Assembly (NCBI GenBank): GCA_003480725.1
Contig: QUJQ01000001.1
Location: 310,001 to 374,000 of the forward strand
From: Clostridiaceae bacterium AM27-36LB
GTDB lineage: Bacteria; Bacillota; Clostridia; Lachnospirales; Lachnospiraceae
Direction of reading: 5' to 3'
DNA length: 64,000 nt
Below, piece by piece: positions 51,274-60,495 of the stretch. The position numbers and the translations under genes were made by a program. The stretch's first letter is position 1, and the number at the start of each line of letters is the position of its first letter. Under the pieces are notes generated by a model. It saw only the letters and a list, made by a program, of their open reading frames with translations, was not told the origin of the DNA and made no database searches.

Positions 51274-51612
51274 ATGCTCATAGGAAAAGTTAGAATGATT
51301 TATTTGCTGACAGCTATGCTGGCAGTAGGTGCAGGGGCAGGATTTGCATCTCATGAAGATACCATGCTGCAGGTGCAGGCTGCAGAAGAAGCTGCCCTGG
51401 AGGAAAACACGCAGACAAAGGGATACAGCACCGGTTCTATGGAAAAAGAGTATAACAGACAGTGTCAGACTGAGAAAGAACTGACAGAGACACTGGAGGA
51501 AAAAGAAACTTCCGGTGCAGATACGGAAGAACTGGATAATCTGAAAGGACAGATCCGAAATGTACAGCTTCAGAAGCAGATTCTGAAGGCCAGAATGGAA
51601 GCACAGGGCTAG
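51274..51612 (+). CDS. Small exported protein with coiled-coil tail, function unknown
   Basis: 112 residues. A probable signal peptide (IYLLTAMLAVGAGAGFA) ends with possible cleavage near VQAAEEAA. The rest is acidic and helical, with a likely coiled coil from about residue 60 to the end (EKEYNRQCQTEKELTETLEEKET, then LDNLKGQIRNVQLQKQILKARM). No family recognised. The start at 51274 follows GAGGG at 8 bp. It stands alone before a Crp-type regulator. Confidence 0.6.
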   Translation: MLIGKVRMIYLLTAMLAVGAGAGFASHEDTMLQVQAAEEAALEENTQTKGYSTGSMEKEYNRQCQTEKELTETLEEKETSGADTEELDNLKGQIRNVQLQKQILKARMEAQG

Positions 51613-51638
51613 ACAAGTAACATTTGGTACAGTATAAT
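51610..51638 (+). promoter_or_regulatory. Promoter of the Crp-type regulator
   Basis: -35 TAGACA (51610-51615) at the stop codon of the previous gene, 17-bp spacer, perfect -10 TATAAT (51633-51638). The terminator-like hairpin at 51659 lies in its leader. Confidence 0.6.
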
Positions 51639-51658
51639 ATCATACATGTAAGAGAAGA

Positions 51659-51684
51659 GGGAATGCTTACAGCATTCCCGTTTT
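51659..51684 (+). terminator. Terminator-like hairpin in the Crp-type regulator leader
   Basis: A perfect 9-bp stem GGGAATGCT/AGCATTCCC with a 3-nt loop followed by GTTTTC. It comes after the predicted start of the promoter at 51610, so it may both end the upstream gene and attenuate the regulator. Confidence 0.7.
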
Positions 51685-51711
51685 CGTGTCTGAAAAAGAG
51701 GGTTACAAAGG

Positions 51712-52389
51712 ATGAAAGATTATCTGAAGAGCAGTCTGTTCCGCCAGATCACCAGGGAGGAAGCAGAGAGAATGCTGGAATGTTCCAAATCACAGGTAAG
51801 AGAATATGCGGCGGGAAGTGTGATCTTCGGAGAAGAAGACAGATCCCGGTATCTGTATTTATTATTGGATGGAAAAGTACAGATTGCCAAGCATCTTCCA
51901 TCCGGTAAGCGTAATTTGTTGTTTCAGATCCATGAATTGGAAGTGTTTGGTGAATGCTTTTCTGTGGCAGGAGATGAATATTGCTGGTATGAGGCGGTGG
52001 CAGTGAAGACTTCAAAAGTGCTGGTGCTGCCCAGTCAGTTCGTCTATGGATTCTGCGGAAATGCCTGTGAGCATCATCGGATGCTGGTACGGAATCTGTT
52101 GGATATTGAGGCGAGAAACAACCTGCAGATGACAAAGAAACTTCATATTATTACCAATACCACTCTGCGTCAGAAGATTGCGCTGTGGCTGATGGACAAC
52201 AGCCTCGATCAGAAGCAGGTCATTATGGATATGAACCGGGAAGAACTGGCAGATTATCTGGGAGTGACCAGACCATCTCTGTCCCGAACCATGATGGAGC
52301 TTCAGAAGATGGGACTGATCAAAGTAGATGGATGTAAAGTATGGATCATGGATATGGAAGAACTTGGAAAGATAATGGAAGATGAATGA
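51712..52389 (+). CDS. Crp/Fnr-family transcriptional regulator
   Basis: 225 residues. Cyclic-nucleotide-binding-like beta barrel (about 20-120: AAGSVIFGEEDRSRYLYLLLDGKVQIAK) and a C-terminal winged helix (MNREELADYLGVTRPSLSRTMMELQKMGLI). No FNR-type N-terminal cysteine cluster is visible, and the cAMP phosphate loop is not conserved, so the effector is unknown. It overlaps the DUF362 gene by 4 bp, so the two are likely one unit. Confidence 0.9.
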   Translation: MKDYLKSSLFRQITREEAERMLECSKSQVREYAAGSVIFGEEDRSRYLYLLLDGKVQIAKHLPSGKRNLLFQIHELEVFGECFSVAGDEYCWYEAVAVKTSKVLVLPSQFVYGFCGNACEHHRMLVRNLLDIEARNNLQMTKKLHIITNTTLRQKIALWLMDNSLDQKQVIMDMNREELADYLGVTRPSLSRTMMELQKMGLIKVDGCKVWIMDMEELGKIMEDE

Positions 52390-53507
52390 TGAAGAAAAAT
52401 GAGATCTTGGTGACCTATGGAACGGACTATGTAAATATGACCGAAGAACTGCTTCGTGAGGCAGGGCTTGCGGAGCTGATCGGTGACCGGAACAGACGGA
52501 TCGGCATCAAGCCCAATCTGGTGGCACCGGTGCTGGCAGCCGAAGGCGGAACCACCCACCCGGAAGTGGTGGAGGGACTGATCCGGTATCTGCAGGCAAA
52601 TGGATTTCAGGATCTGACGATCATGGAGGGCTCCTGGGTGGGAGATAAGACAGAGGAATCCTTTGAAGTCTGTGGCTATAACGAACTGGCAGAGAAATAT
52701 CAGGTAAAGCTGATCGATGCTCAGAAGGAACCTGCAGTAACCATGGATTGTGGCGGATTGGAACTTCATATTTGTCGTTGTGCTACGGAAGTGGACTATA
52801 TGATCAACGTGCCGGTGATGAAAGGACACTGTCAGACAAAAATCACTTGTGCATTGAAAAACATGAAAGGCATGCTGCCTAATTCTGAGAAACGCAGATT
52901 TCATGCCATGGGTCTTCATGATCCTATCGGTCATCTGGCTCTTGGTATTTCTCAGAATTTTATTCTGGTGGACAGTATCTGTGGAGATCTGTGTTTTGAA
53001 GATGGAGGTAATCCATCGAAGATGGATCGGATATTTGCGTGTCTGGATCCGGTACTATGTGATTCCTATGTGTGTCAGCTTCTGGAGTATGACACTAAGG
53101 AAGTGCCTTATATAGGGATTGCGGAGCAGATGGGAGCTGGATCCACAGATCTTACCCAAGCCAGGATCCTGGAACTGCATGCACCTCTTCATAAGAAGGA
53201 AGAGGCAAGACCGGATAAGGAGCGCATGGTACGACTGGCGGAACTGGCAGAAGATGTGGATTCCTGCAGCGCCTGCTATGGCTATCTGATTCCTGCACTG
53301 AATATGCTGGAACAGGATGGATTGCTCAAAGATTTTAAGGAAAAGATCTGTATCGGACAAGGATATCGTGGAAAGAGTGGTAACCTGGGAGTTGGCAACT
53401 GTACAAAAGCATTTACGCACAGCCTGAAAGGATGTCCGCCAACGGAGATCGAGATGTACGAATTTTTGAAGGCATATATCAAAGAAACGGGGAGACGGGA
53501 AGAATGA
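52386..53507 (+). CDS. DUF362 family protein
   Basis: 373 residues. The DUF362 pattern is KPNLVAPVLAAEGGTTHPEVVEGLIRYL, MINVPVMKGHCQTKITCALKNMKGMLP and DSICGDLCFEDGGNPSKMDRIFACLDPVLCDSY. No ferredoxin-type CxxCxxC cluster is present, although some family members carry one. The function of the family is not established. It overlaps the Crp-type gene upstream and hflX downstream (ATGA). Confidence 0.88.
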   Translation: MMKKNEILVTYGTDYVNMTEELLREAGLAELIGDRNRRIGIKPNLVAPVLAAEGGTTHPEVVEGLIRYLQANGFQDLTIMEGSWVGDKTEESFEVCGYNELAEKYQVKLIDAQKEPAVTMDCGGLELHICRCATEVDYMINVPVMKGHCQTKITCALKNMKGMLPNSEKRRFHAMGLHDPIGHLALGISQNFILVDSICGDLCFEDGGNPSKMDRIFACLDPVLCDSYVCQLLEYDTKEVPYIGIAEQMGAGSTDLTQARILELHAPLHKKEEARPDKERMVRLAELAEDVDSCSACYGYLIPALNMLEQDGLLKDFKEKICIGQGYRGKSGNLGVGNCTKAFTHSLKGCPPTEIEMYEFLKAYIKETGRREE

Positions 53508-54616
53508 GAGAAGAACAAAAGGAGCGTGCCCTGCTTCTTGGTGTAAAATTAAATGACGGGGAAGATTTCAAAAAATCTATGGAAGAACTGGCAGCTCTGT
53601 CTGAGGCCTGCGGTATGGAAGTGGTGGGGACCATTACCCAGAATATGGATCGGCAGCCACATGCGTCCCTGTATATGGGCAGAGGAAAGCTGGGAGAAGT
53701 GCAGGACTATATGCTGGAACATCCGGTGGACGTGCTGATCTTTGACAGATCATTGACACCATCTCAGATGCGGAACCTGCAGAATATTCTGGACTGCCCG
53801 ATCCTTGATAGGACAACTTTGATTCTTGAGATTTTCGCATCGAGAGCAAGAACCAGAGAGGCCAAGCTGCAAGTGGAATCTGCAAGGCTTCAGTATGTAT
53901 TGCCAAGACTGACAGGCATGCATAAAGCTCTGAGTCGTCAGGGCGGTGGAAGTGGTGTGGCGAATAAGGGAGCCGGAGAGAAAAAGTTGGAACTTGATCG
54001 CCGGAGAATTGAAAAGAGAATATCGGAACTTCGAAAAGAACTGGATAGAATTGCAAAAGAGAGGGAGACCCAGCGACAGAAGCGTCAGGGAAGCGGAGTC
54101 CCAAGAGTGGCACTGGTTGGTTATACCAATGCAGGAAAATCCACGCTGATGAATAAACTTCTGGATAAATATACGCGAGATGCATCTAAAAAGGTGCTTG
54201 AAAAAAATATGCTCTTTGCCACTCTGGATACCACTGTTCGGAGAATCAGCATGGGAGGCGGCAGAGATTTTCTGCTGTCTGATACGGTTGGATTTATCCA
54301 TCAGCTTCCGACAGCACTGATCAAAGCATTTCGTTCCACGTTGGAAGAGGCAAGGGAAGCGGATCTTCTGCTCCATGTACTGGACTACTCTGATGAGTCC
54401 TTCCGGATGCAGCGGGAAGTGACAGATATGACTTTGAAAGAACTGGGAGCCGGAGATATCCCGGTAATCTATGTATATAATAAAGCGGATCTGGTAGAGA
54501 CAGTGGATGGAGGGAAGCTTCCAAGGGTAATTGATCATAAGATCTATATGTCTGCTAAGACCGGAGAAGGCATCCCGGAACTGGTGGAACTGATCTGGAA
54601 TATGTGTGGAAAGTAA
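53504..54616 (+). CDS. hflX: GTPase HflX
   Basis: 370 residues. The N-terminal HflX domain has the family stretch NLQNILDCPILDRTTLILEIFASRARTREAKLQVESARL, a glycine-rich linker, a coiled coil (about 165-200), then the G domain with GYTNAGKSTLMN (G1), DTVGFI (G3) and YNKADL (G4). It splits or rescues ribosomes. The C-terminus is shorter than in E. coli HflX. The start overlaps the DUF362 stop. Confidence 0.94.
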   Translation: MREEQKERALLLGVKLNDGEDFKKSMEELAALSEACGMEVVGTITQNMDRQPHASLYMGRGKLGEVQDYMLEHPVDVLIFDRSLTPSQMRNLQNILDCPILDRTTLILEIFASRARTREAKLQVESARLQYVLPRLTGMHKALSRQGGGSGVANKGAGEKKLELDRRRIEKRISELRKELDRIAKERETQRQKRQGSGVPRVALVGYTNAGKSTLMNKLLDKYTRDASKKVLEKNMLFATLDTTVRRISMGGGRDFLLSDTVGFIHQLPTALIKAFRSTLEEAREADLLLHVLDYSDESFRMQREVTDMTLKELGAGDIPVIYVYNKADLVETVDGGKLPRVIDHKIYMSAKTGEGIPELVELIWNMCGK

Positions 54617-54672
54617 TTCCGATTCTGGAGCAAATGCAGGGTTAATATTGAAAATAAGAAAGAAGGATCATC

Positions 54673-55455
54673 ATGAGAGGGAAAAAAAGAGTTATCAAAG
54701 TAGGAAATGTACCGGTAAAAAGCCGTGAGCAAATTGAGGGTATCCGTGAAAGCGGTAAGATCAACACGATGGTGCTTGATTTTGTGGAAGAACATATCAA
54801 AGCAGGTATTTCCACCCAGGAGATTGATGACTGGGTACGGAAAGTGACCGCGGATAACGGAGCCATCTGTGCACCCTATCATTATGAAGGATTTCCAAAG
54901 AGTGTGTGCACCTCTGTCAACAGTGTGATCTGTCATGGAATTCCGAGTAAAGATGAAATTTTAAAGGAAGGGGACATCATCAATGTGGATGTGTCTACCA
55001 TTTATAAAGGATATTTTTCTGATGCATCCCGTATGTTCTGTATTGGCAATGTAAGTGCGGACAAGAAGCGGCTGGTTAAGACGGCGAAGGAGGCTATCCA
55101 GGTGGGATTGATGGAAGTGAAGCCTTTTGCACCTCTTGGAAATATGGGGCATGCGATCCATATGTATGCAAAGAGCCAAGGATATACAGTTGTCGAGGAG
55201 ATCGGAGGTCATGGCGTTGGACTGGAATTTCACGAGGATCCTTTTGTCAGCTATGTATCTCCAAAAGGAAGCGGACCTGTCATGGTGCCTGGTATGGTAT
55301 TTACCATTGAACCAATGATTAATATGGGAAGTCCTGAGTTTTATGTAGATGCAAAGAATGGCTGGACTGTTTACACTGAGGATGGTATGCCATCTGCCCA
55401 GTGGGAAGTGACCGTAGCAGTCATGGATGATGGTTACGAGGTATTGACTTATTAA
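54673..55455 (+). CDS. map: Methionine aminopeptidase, type I
   Basis: 260 residues. Metal ligands are in NVDVSTIYKGYFSDASRMF (two Asp), GGHGVGLEFHEDP (His), FTIEPM (Glu) and SAQWEVTV (Glu). It removes initiator methionine. The N-terminus (MRGKKRVIKVGNVPVKSREQIE) is short, without a zinc finger. It stands 56 bp after hflX. Confidence 0.95.
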   Translation: MRGKKRVIKVGNVPVKSREQIEGIRESGKINTMVLDFVEEHIKAGISTQEIDDWVRKVTADNGAICAPYHYEGFPKSVCTSVNSVICHGIPSKDEILKEGDIINVDVSTIYKGYFSDASRMFCIGNVSADKKRLVKTAKEAIQVGLMEVKPFAPLGNMGHAIHMYAKSQGYTVVEEIGGHGVGLEFHEDPFVSYVSPKGSGPVMVPGMVFTIEPMINMGSPEFYVDAKNGWTVYTEDGMPSAQWEVTVAVMDDGYEVLTY

Positions 55456-55473
55456 AGCGGGAAGGAGACTTTT

Positions 55474-56469
55474 ATGAGTCAGACTGTCAGAAATAATTTT
55501 ATAAGAGAATTACCCAAGCTGGAGCTGCATTGTCATCTGGATGGCTCCCTGACACAGAAAAGTATTGAGGAGATCATGGAAAGACCGGTGGTATTGTCAG
55601 AACTTCAGGTGGAGCCGGACTGCCGCAATCTGGCAGAGTATCTGCAGAAATTTGATCTGCCGATCCAATGCCTGCAGACCTGGGAAGGGATCAAGAAAGC
55701 CAGCAAGGAGTTTTTGCTGGATGTGGCAAAGGAAAATGTCCGCTATATGGAAGTTCGGTTTGCGCCCACATGTTCCATTAATGACCATATGACTTACCGG
55801 GATGTAATGGAAGCGACTCTGGATGGCCTGGAAGAGGCGAGAAAAGAATGCGGAACTTATTATAATGTGATCGTGTGTTGTATGCGTCATTTTGATCTGG
55901 AGACCAACCTTTCCATGCTGAAAGGCTGCAGGGAATATTTAGGAGAGGGTGTCTGTGCAGCAGATCTGGCAGGTGATGAGACTTCCTGGTCCATGAACCA
56001 GTTCAGGGAATTGTTCCGCGAGGCGAAGAAGCTGGATTATCCGTATACCATTCATGCAGGAGAATGTGGAAACGTTCAGAATATCATCGATGCAGTGGAT
56101 GCAGGAGCAGCCCGTGTGGGACATGGAATTGCCATGAAAGGATTCCAGGAAGTACAGAAGCTTTGCCGGGATCATCATATTGGCGTGGAGATCTGCCCTA
56201 CCAGTAATCTTCAGACTCGCGCAGTCTCGACTTTGAAGGAGTATCCTATCAGAGAGTTTCTGGATAACGGTGTGATGGTGACGGTCAACACAGATAACCG
56301 TACTGTAAGCGGAACGAATCTGATACAGGAGCTGTCATCTCTTGAAAATGCCGGTGTGATCGCAGAACCAGAGATGATCATTCTGATGGAACATGCGCTG
56401 GAAGCAGCATTTGCAGATGATTCAGTGAAGCAGGAACTCTATAAAATGTTGAAATCATATTCCTTGTGA
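55474..56469 (+). CDS. add: Adenosine deaminase
   Basis: 331 residues. Zinc ligands in LPKLELHCHLDGSL (HxH), the catalytic HAGECGN (about residue 196) and the late aspartate motif VNTDNRTVSGTNL (about 273). It converts adenosine to inosine. It lies 18 bp after map and just before the nucleoside importer, consistent with salvage of imported nucleosides. Confidence 0.95.
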   Translation: MSQTVRNNFIRELPKLELHCHLDGSLTQKSIEEIMERPVVLSELQVEPDCRNLAEYLQKFDLPIQCLQTWEGIKKASKEFLLDVAKENVRYMEVRFAPTCSINDHMTYRDVMEATLDGLEEARKECGTYYNVIVCCMRHFDLETNLSMLKGCREYLGEGVCAADLAGDETSWSMNQFRELFREAKKLDYPYTIHAGECGNVQNIIDAVDAGAARVGHGIAMKGFQEVQKLCRDHHIGVEICPTSNLQTRAVSTLKEYPIREFLDNGVMVTVNTDNRTVSGTNLIQELSSLENAGVIAEPEMIILMEHALEAAFADDSVKQELYKMLKSYSL

Positions 56470-56496
56470 TCTGAGCGAATTTTTGTAATGTGGAAC

Positions 56497-56535
56497 AAAA
56501 AGGAAAGATGAATAAATTTCATCTTTCCTTTTTCT
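56497..56535 (+). terminator. Terminator after add
   Basis: A stem of about 16 bp (AAAAAGGAAAGATGAA with its complement at 56518-56533) ending in TTTTTC. It separates the map-add unit from the nucleoside transporter. Confidence 0.8.
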
Positions 56536-56548
56536 GAAAAAGATGTTA

Positions 56549-56563
56549 TAGTATTAACTACTA
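56549..56563 (+). promoter_or_regulatory. Short dyad upstream of the nucleoside importer
   Basis: TAGTA-TTAAC-TACTA at 56549-56563, 31 bp before the start codon and overlapping the A/T-rich promoter zone. A possible operator; no clear -35 box was found for it. Confidence 0.35.
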
Positions 56564-56593
56564 TTGTTTACAAATAGAAAAGGAGAGAAACTT

Positions 56594-57676
56594 ATGAAAA
56601 AGAAAATGCTGGCTGTATTATTAGCAGCATCCATGGTTGCATCCATGACCGCATGCGGAAGCAGCAATTCCGCAGACACAACTACTACTGAGGAAGGAAC
56701 CAATGAGAGCACTGATGGTGCTGAGGCAGCTGCTGACGTATCTGACCTGAAGATCGGTCTGATCACTGACGTAGGTGGAGTTAACGACGGTTCCTTCAAC
56801 CAGTCTTCCTGGGAAGGTCTTGAGAGAGCAGGCGAGGAGCTTGGTGTAACCGTTAACTATCTGGAGTCCGCTACTGACGCTGACTACAAACCGAACATGG
56901 AGACCTTCATTGATGAGGATTACGATCTGATCATCAGCGTTGGTTACATGCTGGCAGATGCTACCAGAGAGGCAGCAGAGGCTAACCCGGATACCAAATT
57001 TGCTATCATTGATGATGCGACCATCGATCTTCCGAACGTTACCAGCCTGATGTTCAAAGCTGAGCAGGCTTCCTACCTGGTAGGATACGTTGCAGGTCTG
57101 ACAACCAAGACCAACAACATCGGTTTCGTAGTTGGTATGACCAACGAGACCATGAACCAGTTTGGATACGGCTACTGTGCAGGTGCTATCGATGCGAACC
57201 CGGATATCACTGTTCAGCAGATGAATGCAAACTCTTTCGCAGATTCCGCTACTGGTAAATCCATGGCTAATGCAGAGATCACCAATGGTGCTGATATCGT
57301 ATTCCAGGCAGCAGGTGCTACCGGACTTGGTGTTATCGAGGCTTGCCAGGAGGCTGGTGTATATGCAATCGGTGTTGACTCTGACCAGTCCAGCATCGCT
57401 CCGAATACCGTTCTTACCTCTGCTATGAAGAGAGTAGACAATGCTGTATACGAGGCAGTTCAGGAACTGATCGACGGAACTCTTGAGGGTGGCGTGAAGA
57501 CCTTTGACCTGGCAGCAGGTGGTGTTGATATCGCTCCGTCTCAGGATCTGATCTCTGAGGATGTTATCGCAGCAGTTGACGAAGTAAAAGAGAAGATTAT
57601 CAGCGGCGACGTTGTTGTTCCGAATGACAAAGCTTCCTTCGAGGAGAAATACGGCGACGTATACGTTCTTGACTAA
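56594..57676 (+). CDS. BMP-family nucleoside-binding lipoprotein
   Basis: 360 residues. Lipobox MTAC (about residue 20), a Thr/Glu-rich linker, then the BMP/PnrA-like domain: IGLITDVGGVNDGSFNQSSWEGLERA, FAIIDD, YLVGYVAGLTTKTNNIGFVVGM, YGYCAGA, ADIVFQAAGATGLGVIEA and VDSDQ. Such proteins bind purine nucleosides. Codon use is strongly biased to highly expressed-type codons, in keeping with an abundant binding protein. ATPase and two permeases follow. Confidence 0.93.
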   Translation: MKKKMLAVLLAASMVASMTACGSSNSADTTTTEEGTNESTDGAEAAADVSDLKIGLITDVGGVNDGSFNQSSWEGLERAGEELGVTVNYLESATDADYKPNMETFIDEDYDLIISVGYMLADATREAAEANPDTKFAIIDDATIDLPNVTSLMFKAEQASYLVGYVAGLTTKTNNIGFVVGMTNETMNQFGYGYCAGAIDANPDITVQQMNANSFADSATGKSMANAEITNGADIVFQAAGATGLGVIEACQEAGVYAIGVDSDQSSIAPNTVLTSAMKRVDNAVYEAVQELIDGTLEGGVKTFDLAAGGVDIAPSQDLISEDVIAAVDEVKEKIISGDVVVPNDKASFEEKYGDVYVLD

Positions 57677-57709
57677 TGCATCCTGAAGCATAAATAAAAT
57701 ATGTGTAGT

Positions 57710-57743
57710 CCGATACGGGGCCTGCGTATGCAGAGCCCCGTCG
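57710..57743 (+). other. Stem-loop between the nucleoside-binding protein and its ATPase
   Basis: ACGGGGC (57715-57721) pairs with GCCCCGT (57735-57741), with extra outer pairs and no T-run. It sits in a 210-bp gap. Probably an mRNA stabiliser that protects the binding-protein message after processing; the rest of the gap shows nothing else recognisable. Confidence 0.5.
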
Positions 57744-57886
57744 GTGCATATAGAGAACAAAGTCTGAACATTCCTGTCTTTAATGGAGAAGATAATCTGT
57801 GATTTTCCTGTCCACTGGAGACAGAAGCGGAAGTGCATTGCGATTCTGTACAGAAAAATGAATGAAATACAAAGGAGGCAGCATAC

Positions 57887-59431
57887 GTGGGAAGAACAAG
57901 CCATATGGACGCCAGCAAAGTTGTCATTCAGATGAAAGACATCGTGAAGAAATTCGGTGACTTTACAGCCAACGACCACATCAATCTGACCGTACACAAA
58001 GGAGAGGTACATGCGATCCTGGGAGAGAATGGAGCCGGAAAGAGTACCATGATGAATGTGCTCTGCGGACTCTATAAGCCGACCAGCGGTCAGATCTTTA
58101 TCAATGAGAAAGAGGTTCATTTTAACAGTCCCAAGGATGCCATCGATATGGGGATCGGTATGGTACACCAGCATTTCATGCTGATCCAGCCATTCACGGT
58201 AACAGAGAACATTATCCTTGGCATGGAGCCCACCAAAGGGCTGACCGTTGACAAGGAGACTGCGAAGAAGAAGGTGCTGGAATTATCCGAACGTTATGGC
58301 ATGAAGGTGGATCCGGATGCGAAGGTGGAGGATATCTCTGTTGGTATGCAGCAGCGTGTGGAGATCCTGAAGGTTCTGTACCGCGGTGCAGAGACACTGA
58401 TCCTGGACGAACCGACGGCTTCCCTGACTCCGCAGGAGATCGAAGGCCTCATGGAGATCATCGAGAACCTGACTGCAGACGGCAAGAGCGTGATCCTGAT
58501 CACCCACAAGCTGAAGGAGATCACAGCATCTTCCGACAACTGTACCATCATCCGTCAGGGTAAATATATCCAGACGGTGAAAGTGGCAGATGTGGATGAG
58601 AACGAGCTGGCAGCCATGATGGTAGGCCGCGATGTCAACTTCAAAGTTGATAAGAAAGAGATGGAGCCGAGCGAAGTGGTACTGGAAGTGAAAGACCTTC
58701 ATGCCAAGGACTACCGTGGCGTTGAGATCCTGAAAGGCTTCAACCTGAATGTAAGAAAAGGCGAGATCGTAGGTCTGGCCGGTGTAGACGGTAATGGACA
58801 GACAGAGCTGGTAGAAGTACTGACCGGCCTTCGGAAAGCAGAATCCGGTACAGTTACCATGCTTGGAAAAGATGTATTCAATAAGAGCCCGAAGGAGACC
58901 TTTGAGAATGGCATCTCCAGTATTCCGGCAGACCGCCAGAAGCATGGACTGATCCTTGATTTCTCCAACGAGGACAACATGATCCTGCAGCACTTTGAGG
59001 AAGAGCCGTTCTCCTCCCATGGATTTCTGAACCGGAAAGCCATTCGTGAGCATGCAGAAGAACTGATCGAGAAGTTTGATGTACGTCCAAGAGGATGTGC
59101 AGAAGCACCTGCAGGGACGCTGTCCGGTGGTAACCAGCAGAAAGTCATCATTGCCCGCGAGGTGACCAATGATAAAGACCTGCTGATCGCCGTGAACCCG
59201 ACCCGTGGACTTGATGTAGGTGCTATTGAGTTTGTCCATAAATATCTGGTAGAACAGAGAAATAAGAACCGTGCGGTTTTATTGGTGTCCTTTGAGCTTG
59301 ACGAGATCATGAGCCTGTCTGACCGGATCGAGGTTATCTTCGATGGTCAGATCACCGGCAGTGTTCCTGGAAAGGATGCAGATGAGAAAGAACTCGGATT
59401 TATGATGGCAGGAGGAAAGACAGATGAATAA
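57887..59431 (+). CDS. Nucleoside ABC importer ATPase (NupO-like, tandem)
   Basis: 514 residues with two ATPase halves. First: Walker A GENGAGKST (about residue 46), signature VGMQQR, Walker B LILDEPTASLTPQE, switch ITHK. Second: LAGVDGNGQTELVEV in place of a canonical Walker A, signature LSGGNQQK, degenerate Walker B (LLIAVNPTRGLD). This asymmetry is normal for RbsA-like proteins. It uses GTG at 57887, 8 bp after AGGAGG. Confidence 0.93.
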   Translation: MGRTSHMDASKVVIQMKDIVKKFGDFTANDHINLTVHKGEVHAILGENGAGKSTMMNVLCGLYKPTSGQIFINEKEVHFNSPKDAIDMGIGMVHQHFMLIQPFTVTENIILGMEPTKGLTVDKETAKKKVLELSERYGMKVDPDAKVEDISVGMQQRVEILKVLYRGAETLILDEPTASLTPQEIEGLMEIIENLTADGKSVILITHKLKEITASSDNCTIIRQGKYIQTVKVADVDENELAAMMVGRDVNFKVDKKEMEPSEVVLEVKDLHAKDYRGVEILKGFNLNVRKGEIVGLAGVDGNGQTELVEVLTGLRKAESGTVTMLGKDVFNKSPKETFENGISSIPADRQKHGLILDFSNEDNMILQHFEEEPFSSHGFLNRKAIREHAEELIEKFDVRPRGCAEAPAGTLSGGNQQKVIIAREVTNDKDLLIAVNPTRGLDVGAIEFVHKYLVEQRNKNRAVLLVSFELDEIMSLSDRIEVIFDGQITGSVPGKDADEKELGFMMAGGKTDE

Positions 59432-60494
59432 GAAGAAAAGTATTCTTGAGAGCAATGTGCTTTATACGATCATTGCGATCATTGCAGGCTTCCTGATCGG
59501 TGCCATCTTCCTGATGATCGCCGGTATCAGCCCGGCAGTTGCTTATGGAAAGCTGTTCAGCAGCATCTTCAGCAAACCGAAATATCTGGTGTGGACGTTA
59601 GTATATGCAAGTCCGCTGATCTTTACCGGATTGAGTGTTGCCTTTTCCTTCCGCACAGGTGTATTTAATATCGGTGCAGAGGGACAGTTCGTGATCGGTG
59701 GACTGGTAGCCTGTGTGCTTGGTATTGTGCTTGACCTTCCGCCTGTCATCCATGCCATTGTATGTCTGTTGGCAGCAGCTCTGGCAGGAGGGATCTGGTC
59801 CCTGATCGTAGGTGTTTTGAAAGTTAAGAGAGGTATTCACGAAGTATTATCTTTCATTATGTTTAACTGGATCGCCTTTTATCTGTCCAATTATGTGGTA
59901 AACCTTCCGGCGATCCACAGAGAGAGCAGTGAGGCAACCCGGGATATTGCATCCTCTGCAAGGATCCTGCTGCCGTCCGGTCTTCAGAAAGCACTGGATT
60001 GTAATGCTGCACATTGGGGCATCGTTTTTGCAATCATTGCAGCCATCATGATCTGGATCATTATTGAGAAGACCACACTTGGTTATAAACTGAAGGCGGT
60101 TGGTTTCAACAGCAATGGCGCGCAGTATGGCGGCATCAATGCAGACCGTTCCATCCTGACGGCACTTGGAATCTCAGGACTTCTTTCCGGACTTGGCGGA
60201 GCCGTTCAGGTGCTCGGTATGGCTGGCCGTCTGAGCCAGTTTGCCGGACAGGAAGGATTCGGATTCGAGGGAATCACCGTGGCACTGATCGGTGGCTCCA
60301 ATCCGATCGGCTGTATCTTCTCTGGATTGTTCTATGGCGCCATGAAGTATGGAGGATCCAAGCTGAGTATCGTAAAGGCACCGTCTGAGGTAGTCGATAT
60401 TATCATGGGATGCGTGGTTCTTCTGATCGCTATTGCCCATGTATTTAAGATCTTTGTATTAAACGCAGCAAAGAAGAAGAAGGAGGGGAAATAA
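59424..60494 (+). CDS. Nucleoside ABC importer permease 1 (NupP-like)
   Basis: 356 residues with about nine membrane helices, BPD_transp_2 family. Typical parts are SPLIFTGLSVAFSFRTGVFNIGAEGQFVIGGL, LKVKRGIHEVLSFIMFNWIAFYLSNY and GLGGAVQVLGMAGRL. It overlaps the ATPase gene by 8 bp and forms a heterodimer with the next permease. Confidence 0.94.
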   Translation: MNKKKSILESNVLYTIIAIIAGFLIGAIFLMIAGISPAVAYGKLFSSIFSKPKYLVWTLVYASPLIFTGLSVAFSFRTGVFNIGAEGQFVIGGLVACVLGIVLDLPPVIHAIVCLLAAALAGGIWSLIVGVLKVKRGIHEVLSFIMFNWIAFYLSNYVVNLPAIHRESSEATRDIASSARILLPSGLQKALDCNAAHWGIVFAIIAAIMIWIIIEKTTLGYKLKAVGFNSNGAQYGGINADRSILTALGISGLLSGLGGAVQVLGMAGRLSQFAGQEGFGFEGITVALIGGSNPIGCIFSGLFYGAMKYGGSKLSIVKAPSEVVDIIMGCVVLLIAIAHVFKIFVLNAAKKKKEGK

Positions 60495-60495
60495 G

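Noticed and set aside
56621..58174. Long open frame on the reverse strand (517 codons)
   Set aside because: It lies opposite the BMP lipoprotein and its ATPase and is explained by their biased codon use; no ribosome site and no family features.
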